From: Gossypium raimondii
Taxonomy: Eukaryota > Streptophyta > Magnoliopsida > Malvales > Malvaceae
Direction of reading: 5' to 3'
DNA: 64,000 nt
Assembly (NCBI RefSeq): GCF_025698545.1
Contig: NC_068573.1
Coordinates: 5,523,001 to 5,587,000, forward strand
Position 1 is the first letter of the stretch. Each line of letters opens with the position of its first letter. Below the pieces are notes generated by a model that saw only the letters and a program-made list of their open reading frames with translations, made no database searches and was not told where the DNA came from. The translations under genes were made by a program, and so were the position numbers. Below are positions 57,436-64,000 of this stretch, piece after piece.

Positions 57436-57948
57436 GAGAAATTATTTTATGTACTATTTCCACCATGTCATCTATGGTCTATTTTTAATTATTTAATATC
57501 CTTTCAGTAAATTTTTCCATGTCACTGATACATAATTTTGGAATTTTTTTCATCTTGAATATCGAACCATGAACCCTAAACTCTGAATCCTAAATATTGA
57601 ACCTCGAACCCTAAACTCAAATTTCAAACTTTAAACCCTGAACTCGAAACACTAAACTCAAACCCTGAACCTCGAATCTCAAATCCAAACTCAAACCTTG
57701 AACCCTAAACTTGAACCTTTAACCTTGAACCTTGAACCTCGAACCTTGAACCTTGAACCTCGGGTTTGAGTTTGGGTTCAAGGTTCAGGTTTAGGGTTCA
57801 AATTTTTGGGTTCAAGATTTGAGGTCCAGGGTAAAAAAATTATTAAAATTATGTGTTAATGGCATGAAAAAAATTGCTGAAATGACATTAAATGATTGGG
57901 AAGGGACAATAGATGATGTGGTTGGAAGGGTCCATAAAATAATTTCTC
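57436..57948. mobile_element. Inverted-repeat element with a telomere-like minisatellite core
   Basis: Arms of about 115 bp: the left GAGAAATTATTTTATGTACT...'ccatgtcatctatggtctat'...'tacataattttggaattttt' is mirrored by the right arm (reverse: GAGAAATTATTTTATGGACC...'ccacatcatctattgtccct'...'cacataattttaataatttt'). Between them (57,560-57,835) lie about 25 degenerate copies of GAACCCTAAA/GAACCTTGAA, switching strand near 57,760 to GGGTTCAAGGTTC. Possible remnants of a 9-bp duplication (TAGTTAGAT and TTGTTAAAT) flank it; Mutator-like is likely. Confidence 0.75.
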
Positions 57949-58506
57949 GTTGTTAAATAGACATGTATCATTTAATGTTGAAAATGTTAAATTGATTTTA
58001 TTTTAAAATTAAATTATCTCTTTTTGTTAAAAGAATGAGATATCCAAATTTTTATATTTAATTTTTATAAAAATTATACAAAAAGTATTAAAATTAATAA
58101 AATTAAATTTAAAAATAAATAATTTTAAAAACAAGATTAATTTTATCAAATATAATATAATTATAATCTTTACTTAATTTTAAAATCCCACTAAAATTTT
58201 GAATACATTTTCACCCTTTAAATTACAAAAAGAAGTACACTTTTTGACACTAGTGGGTAATTTTAGAGTAATGCAAATTGGTGTAAGCACTAAGCATAGA
58301 CAATATAATAAACAAAATTAATGTTCTTTTCTTAGAGTCAAAGATTATCAATTATTGATTGTTATTTTCATTATCTTCTTACTTTTTTTAACTAATATAT
58401 ATAAAAGAGGTTTTGAGGATAATGAAAATAATTGTAAATAAAATAAATAAATTTCTTCAAATAGTTTTAGCTTCCATTAATATGTAATGAATTAACTTTA
58501 AATCCC

Positions 58507-58546
<40 letters not shown>

Positions 58547-59850
58547 TATAGAGGAGCTCAAGCTTTATCTATATAAATAAAGATTTACCTAAGTGTCTTT
58601 TCCTTGTTCTCCATTTTCTTTTCTACTACACTACATGAAAATCAACATATTTATTTCCTTCCCATTAGGAGACTAGTGTACCTACTCTTTAATTTTTATT
58701 TATTTTGCCCGATCGAGTTGTTCAAATCCAAACATAGATATCAATTTAAAAGAAGTAAATTGGATTCAATTGACCTTAGATAAATATTTATGATGATGAT
58801 ATTATACATGAGTATAATGAATCTAAATCTAATTTAGCTTGATTCATAATCACCTTTACCCCTAACTTAGAGGATTAAGTGATAAATCTTTGGAGTAGTA
58901 ATTAAGCTTAATTCTAAACCTTTCAAGCAAAAGAAGAAACTAAAGGAAAAAAAAAGAACCCTTTACTACTAATTAGTTTTTTTTAAATTTAGATATAAAA
59001 TATAAAAAATTCATTATCAATATATAAGATATTTTTTGTATTCTTCTAATGTAATAGAAAAAATAAAATTAATTATATTTAGTATAGTCCAACTATTGTT
59101 AATAAATTTGAATATAAAATAAAAAATAGTTATATAACAATATATATACACAAAATATTTAATCCAAATATTCATTCATCAATCTAACTCTAGAAAAATA
59201 TATATTTAATTTATGATCTTTTAAAAAATAATGATTATTGATAAAAAATAAAATGTAAATAATTAATTAAAAAATTAGAGAGAAAAGTAGAAGAGTGAAT
59301 ATTTAGTTTTTTTTATAAATATTAAATTTCTCTTATAAGGTTATTAATCCATCTTTTTCATTTGAATTTTTTTAAAATTTTTCAATCTGAGTTGGTGTTT
59401 AGTTAATTTGTGACACTAACTTAATCAATAACTTTAATAATGGTGTATTTTGTTAACTAATATCTTAAGTGTCCTTTTTACTATATTCATATTAGATAAT
59501 TTATTACGTTTAATTAATACATTTAAATTCATCAAAATAATTATTAACTATCGTATCTATTATCTCAAATTTTATTGGTCAAGGGTGTTCACCATATCTC
59601 AAAAGTAGTGGGATTGCTTTGCAAGTTGTGCCTATATGGTAAGATAGATAGGTGCATGTTTGGGTGTATGAGTTTGAGATCCTCTAATGCATGAAAAAAA
59701 TAAATTAGTATTATAAATATTTTAAAAAGATATTACTTTTTAATCCATCCTATTTATACATTATAAAATTTTAAAAGGTGGCTTTAAATTTTTTTTTGGA
59801 ATAGTCCAACATATTTTATATTCTATTTACGCAGATAAGACATATCAAGT
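57949..59850. other. AT-rich intergenic, no gene seen
   Basis: About 1.9 kb. A 34-bp (AT)n run lies at 58,511-58,544. Only short ORFs, no recognisable product. Confidence 0.5.
58511..58544. repeat. (AT)n microsatellite
   Basis: The longest uninterrupted AT run seen in the window, about 34 bases. Confidence 0.9.
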
Positions 59851-60420
59851 TTGACATAAATTAAAAATTTCTAACGATTTATTTATGTAAAACTTTCAAT
59901 CATTAAATATATATTAATATAAACAATATTTTATAGTTTGATATGATAGAGATATCCGATCAATTCAAAAATTACATGCATGACAAGTACAAATATCTTG
60001 CAAAATTCAACGATTGGATTGTTAAAATATTAATCGTATAAAAAGTCACGAAGCGTGTATAACCACTTAAGTTTTACACAGTGTAAGAGATCCACTTATG
60101 CAATGTAAAAATTAAAATAGTTTTACATACTTTTGCACCAATTTATATGATTAATATTTTAACGATCCAATCATTATATTTCATGGCATATTCATGTAAA
60201 TCATGCATGTAAAATCCGATGTAAATTTAAAACTTCTAACTATTTATTTTATGTAAAAGAATTTCAATATATAGAGTATTTTAGATCGATATGATAAAGA
60301 TATCGATCGTTCAAAATTTACATGCATGACAAGTATAACTATATTAATAAATTCAACGATTGAAACGTTACAATATTAATCATGTAAATAATTACGAATT
60401 TTTAAACTATGCAAGTGAAA
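59851..60420. repeat. Local direct/inverted/direct triplication
   Basis: The segment 59,930-60,045 ('gatatgatagagatatccga', 'acatgcatgacaagtac', 'ttcaacgattggattgttaa', 'aatattaatcgtataaaaag') recurs in the same direction at 60,280-60,395. A copy in reverse lies between (60,120-60,210, read backwards 'gattggatcgttaaaatatt'). Identity is partial, so the event is old. Confidence 0.6.
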
Positions 60421-61340
60421 CCTCACGGTGAAAACCCAAGCTAATAAAACAAGATTGCATTAGAAACTAAGTAAGTTGGTGTCTTATTTTCTTAAACATC
60501 ATCCATAGAAAATATGCAAGCTACTTCGAACTTTGCTTTATTACTAATAAATCAAGCATGCATGCGAAAATTAAAGACATAATCTGTCGGAGACAACCTC
60601 ATAATCCCCTTATTTTTCACTAATATTTTCTCATTATCTTATAAAAATATATAAAGTTATATGATTACTATTCGTGGAGTGTATATATATATATATATAT
60701 ATATATTTAAAATGTACAATCGAATTCTATTCTCATGCATTATTAAAGAACCCGACATTATCTAGAACATATGGGCCACTTCAGTTTGCAGAATTTTTTG
60801 GCTTGATTAATTTTGTGATATATATATATATATATATTTATTAAGGATCGTATTCATCAAGTTTATGGCTTGTATTGAATTGTCTTTATCATTAGAGGGC
60901 AGTTTGCCTAGCTAGATATAACTAATCCTTTTAATTTTCAGTCTCATATTTTTACAATTCCCTCCATTATAGGATCAATAAATACGACTTAGGTGATAAG
61001 AGCGAAGTCAAATTTTATTTTAAAGGGTCAAAATTAAATTCTATATATATTTATAATAGTAAAATATAATTTCGCTATTTTAATAGCATATACCTTTATA
61101 ATTTTTAGAGGATTAAATCAAAATTTTACCATTGCTAACATAAAATTATAAACTATAAAGGGCCTAAATGAAAAATTTTCTATTTTAGGGGGCCAAGGCC
61201 CCTACCAACCCCCTTAATCCACTCTTGATTATAGGGATTGGATCAAACTAGTCCCTTTACTATTAAACACATCAATTTAATCCTTTTACTATATATAAAA
61301 AAAATCAAATAAGGGTAAATTGGAACAAAGTCAACATTTA
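60421..61340. other. Intergenic with microsatellites and MITE debris
   Basis: TA runs at 60,682-60,707 and 60,819-60,839. 61,000-61,220 looks like a decayed MITE ending 'ggggccaaggcccctacc', and 61,240-61,320 has family X-like words. No gene. Confidence 0.4.
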
Positions 61341-61753
61341 GGCTTTGCTTGATAGAGTGGAAATAAAATTGGAAAGATGAAAAAATGAAGGGGTAGAAAA
61401 CTAGAAGGATGAAAAACATAAATTTTCTTTCCATAGATGTGCTTGGTAGGAGAGATGGAAAGATGAAAAAAACGGATTGCTTAAAAGAGTTGAAAAATAG
61501 AAGGAAAGAAAATAAAATATTTAAAAAATGTATAATTTTGAACTAATATACACATCTCTCTTATTTTCTTTCATCTTATCTTTCCAATTTAAACGGATTG
61601 ATTTTTATGCATTAGGATCTAAAATGATCATCCCTCCTATTTTTTTTCCCTCTCACTTTTCTTTCCAACCAAGCATACTCCAAATATATTTTCCTTCCGC
61701 TTTTCCATTCTCTCCTCTCATCCCTCCACTTTTCCATCCAACCAAGCATACCC
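61341..61753. mobile_element. Tourist-like MITE, TSD TTA
   Basis: It starts GGCTTTGCTTGATAGAG and ends CCAACCAAGCATACCC, imperfect inverted ends of the GGSTWTGCTTG type. TTA flanks it directly (61338-61340 and 61754-61756), the duplication of PIF/Harbinger elements. The left half is purine-rich (gaaagatgaaaaa) and the right half pyrimidine-rich, so the whole element can fold. The plus ORF 61528-61764 comes from the right arm and is not a gene. Confidence 0.75.
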
Positions 61754-62159
61754 TTATTGCTTGAAAAATGATATGAAATATTATTTTCATTTATAGTTCG
61801 ACTCCAAACAAATATTTCATAGCAGAATAATAAAAGCTTTCAAAATATAATTACATTGAACAATAAATGCTATTTTTAAACAATAAATGTTAAATCTTTT
61901 GAATTTTGGACTTTTTTGATTCTTTTAATAATACATGAATTAAATTTACCCTTTTAATAGTAAAATGATTAATTTAATCGATCCTATAATTTGATCGATC
62001 CTTTAAAATTTGCCTTTTCACCATTTAAAAAAATTAAGGCAAGAATTTTCAAAGTTAAAATGGTTTTGTGGCAAAAAAGGCCTTCATTTTGTTGTTCAAA
62101 ATATATTAATAATATTTTATTTTAATTTTTTCATAATTAATTTTGAAATTAATTATGAA
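61754..62159. other. Intergenic, no gene seen
   Basis: AT-rich. Contains the start of a 92-codon ORF (62010) discussed with the repeat that follows. Confidence 0.45.
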
Positions 62160-62270
62160 ATTAGCAAGCCCAAGAGAAAAAACTTGAAATCCAAAGAAAT
62201 TAGCAAGTCCAAGAGAAAAAACTTGAAATCCAAAGAAATTAGCAAGCCCAAGAAGGCAAAGCCTCACAAA
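62160..62270 (+). repeat. 39-bp tandem repeat, about 2.7 units
   Basis: Units start at 62160, 62199 and 62238 with the word ATTAGCAAG(C/T)CCAAG; the third is cut short and followed by 'gaaggcaaagcc'. Since 39 is a multiple of three, the frame 62010-62288 stays open and would repeat the 13-residue ISKSKRKNLKSKE. The first two units differ at one base, so duplication is recent. No family is recognised for the ORF and I do not call it a gene. Confidence 0.85.
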
Positions 62271-63512
62271 TATCCAATTGGTGCATGATTTATAGGCAAT
62301 AAGTATCTGTCATAGGTCAAGAAATAGGAACAAAAAATGGGTTGGAGGAGTAGATTTGCTTGAAAGACAACAACATCCTCAGGCAAGCACATGGAAGAAA
62401 TGACGGCTTTCCAGCACTCTCATGCAATCAACAACTTAAGAGTACCAAGGAATCTCGATATAAAGACCCAAATATGCACACCTTATAGTGTGTCCTTTCA
62501 AAAACCCTATTGTTACTGTACCTAAACCCCCTTTTTATTTTTTAATAATCATCGTTGTTAGAAAATATACTAAAGTTGGTAGATCAAAAATTTAAAATTG
62601 GTCTAAAATAAGTTTTTGTTGTGATATTAAAGTAATCAATCTGATCAAATTTGTATCGCAAAAGGCTTTTAAGAAGATGCATGAACATTTTGATCAAACT
62701 AAATTGAGGTCTAAATGCTTTAAGCTTCCAACTAATTAATCTTTTCTACTATTCTTGAATTCACAATTACTTAAATAATGACCCTTATTCAAAGAGCCGA
62801 ACATAGGACAAAACCAGGACTCCCCTATAAAGATCCTTGCATAAACTTTTATGTAATCTAAAACCGAATTTTCAACTTCTAAATTCTAATTATAACGGTT
62901 GGATGGTTGCAATTATAATTGCTCCCATTCTAAAATTCCAACTCAAGAAAAATAGAATTTATTTAACTAGAAGATAAATTAATTATTCAAATAAAATATC
63001 ACTAATATGCACAAAGTTTCCCTTAGTATTTTCTACTATATAATTTCCGATTAGCTTTGGGTATTTATAGAAAAAACTATGCAAGAGTTTAATTTTCATT
63101 CAAAGTTTTTAATTAATTAAAAAATGGAGTAATTTGAGTTGAATTAGGACACCCAAGGAGAACCAATGGTGGCACACTAAGAGACAACACTCCCAACACC
63201 CATGACTATTTGGGCTAAATTGGGTCATCGGTTCAAGTTTCTGAGGTCATCTCTCTTGATTTAAATAAAAAATCATGACTAAATATTTAATAATTAAATA
63301 TTTCTTTAAATTAATTAATTAGAAATAATTAATTAATTTAAACAATCTAATTTCAGTTCTGTTAAGATCATGATTACTTTATTGTATTATAAATTATGTG
63401 CAAACCCATTTAATTATTCAAATGAAATAAAATTACGATGACTTCATAATTTAATTTTCACTTTGGGCTCAATTATTTAATTTATTCATCTAGTTAAACA
63501 ATAATCCAAAGA
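62271..63512. other. Intergenic, no gene seen
   Basis: 62,290-62,480 and 63,130-63,240 are of mixed composition and could be retrotransposon debris, but no domain or LTR border was recognised. Confidence 0.4.
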
Positions 63513-64000
63513 AATTAAGGGTTGCATTTGATTGCCGGTAAAATATTTTACGTAAAATGATTTCGGAAAATGTTCTACTTTTACGTAAAATGATTTCTTG
63601 GAAAATATTTTTCGTGTTTGATTGAATCTGTAAAATATTTTTACTGTTTGGCGATTTCTGAAATATTTTTCAAAAAATTGTTTTACATATATTGATATAT
63701 ATTAATAAATTTTTATATTTTAAATTATTTTTACATATATTGCAATGATTTATTTATAATAATACTCAATTATTAAGCTACAATATTAATCGTTATAAAT
63801 TAAAAAAAATTAATATCAAATAAATTATTTGTAATTGTGTTAAAAAAAGCAAGTATTGAATAATTAAAAAAAACAAGTTACTGGAAAATCGATAAACAGA
63901 AGCAATTTTCTACCGGAAATGAAGGAAGGAATGAAGGAGGCGATAGAGAGGAGAGCACGGAAAATGTCTTACGGAAATTGAAAGGGTAAGACATTTTCCC
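63513..64000. mobile_element. Left part of a MITE-like element running off the window
   Basis: GGGTTGCATTTGATTGCCGG at 63,520 resembles the GGNNGCGTTTGRTTG terminus of Tourist/hAT-like MITEs. It is followed by direct repeats of 'tacgtaaaatgatttc' (63,550 and 63,582) and variants of GGAAAATATTTTTC. Near the window end 'gtcttacggaaattgaaagg' and 'taagacattttccc' begin what may be the inverted partner. The right border is outside the window. Confidence 0.5.

Noticed and set aside
57560..57835. True interstitial telomere
   Set aside because: Units are 10-mers of the GAACCYTRAA type with a strand switch, not perfect TTTAGGG heptamers, and are bounded by inverted-repeat arms of a mobile element.
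61528..61764. A 78-codon plus ORF
   Set aside because: It is the pyrimidine-rich right arm of a Tourist-like MITE.

Overview
The window is nuclear DNA from a dicot plant. The evidence is AT-rich intergenic sequence, GT-AG introns in two genes, a plant-type ABCB auxin transporter, a plant-specific small HLH gene, and plant lineages of Copia, Ogre/Tat-type Gypsy, CACTA, Tourist and Mutator-like elements. The style of the LTRs and MITEs resembles cotton (Gossypium, Malvaceae). That is recognition from memory and was not tested.

Layout: 1-2.5 kb is the 3' half of a decayed Ty1/Copia element (integrase, reverse transcriptase, RNase H, polypurine tract, 3' LTR). 2.56-3.0 kb is a broken LINE-type RNase H remnant. 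3,069-19,936 is a structurally complete 16.9-kb Ty3/Gypsy element of the Tat/Ogre type with ~2.48-kb LTRs, an ATGCC target duplication, PBS, an extra ORF1, gag-protease, a probable intron, RT-RNase H, a second RNase H, integrase, a 3' tandem array and a PPT. Its coding regions carry many stops and frameshifts, so it is non-autonomous now. 20-27 kb holds LTR-like remnants, one CACTA end and a solo LTR of about 2.2 kb.

Two host genes are supported. At 28,872-29,258 (minus) is a two-exon gene for a 101-residue atypical HLH protein of the PRE/ILI (paclobutrazol-resistance) family. At 47,015-52,612 (plus) is a ten-exon gene for a 1,249-residue full-size ABC transporter, an ABCB19 orthologue. Its reading frame is intact through all nine introns. 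Both families act in auxin/brassinosteroid-controlled growth, but they are 18 kb apart and nothing here shows a functional link.

The remaining ~30 kb (29.3-46.5 and 52.9-64 kb) is AT-rich and contains no convincing protein gene. It is made largely of small inverted-repeat DNA elements: several copies of one MITE family (one ending about 130-160 bp upstream of the ABCB19 TATA candidates), two Tourist-like elements with TAA/TTA target duplications, long-arm foldback elements, a nested stack of three DNA elements carrying a small membrane-protein ORF, an inverted-repeat element with a telomere-like minisatellite core, and tRNA-derived SINE-like fragments. I found no CRISPR array, rRNA, intact tRNA gene or prokaryotic-type system. 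The most unusual signals are a triplet of hairpins with a constant loop in the Gypsy LTR, tandem tRNA-like A/B boxes in the solo LTR, and the nested DNA-element stack.
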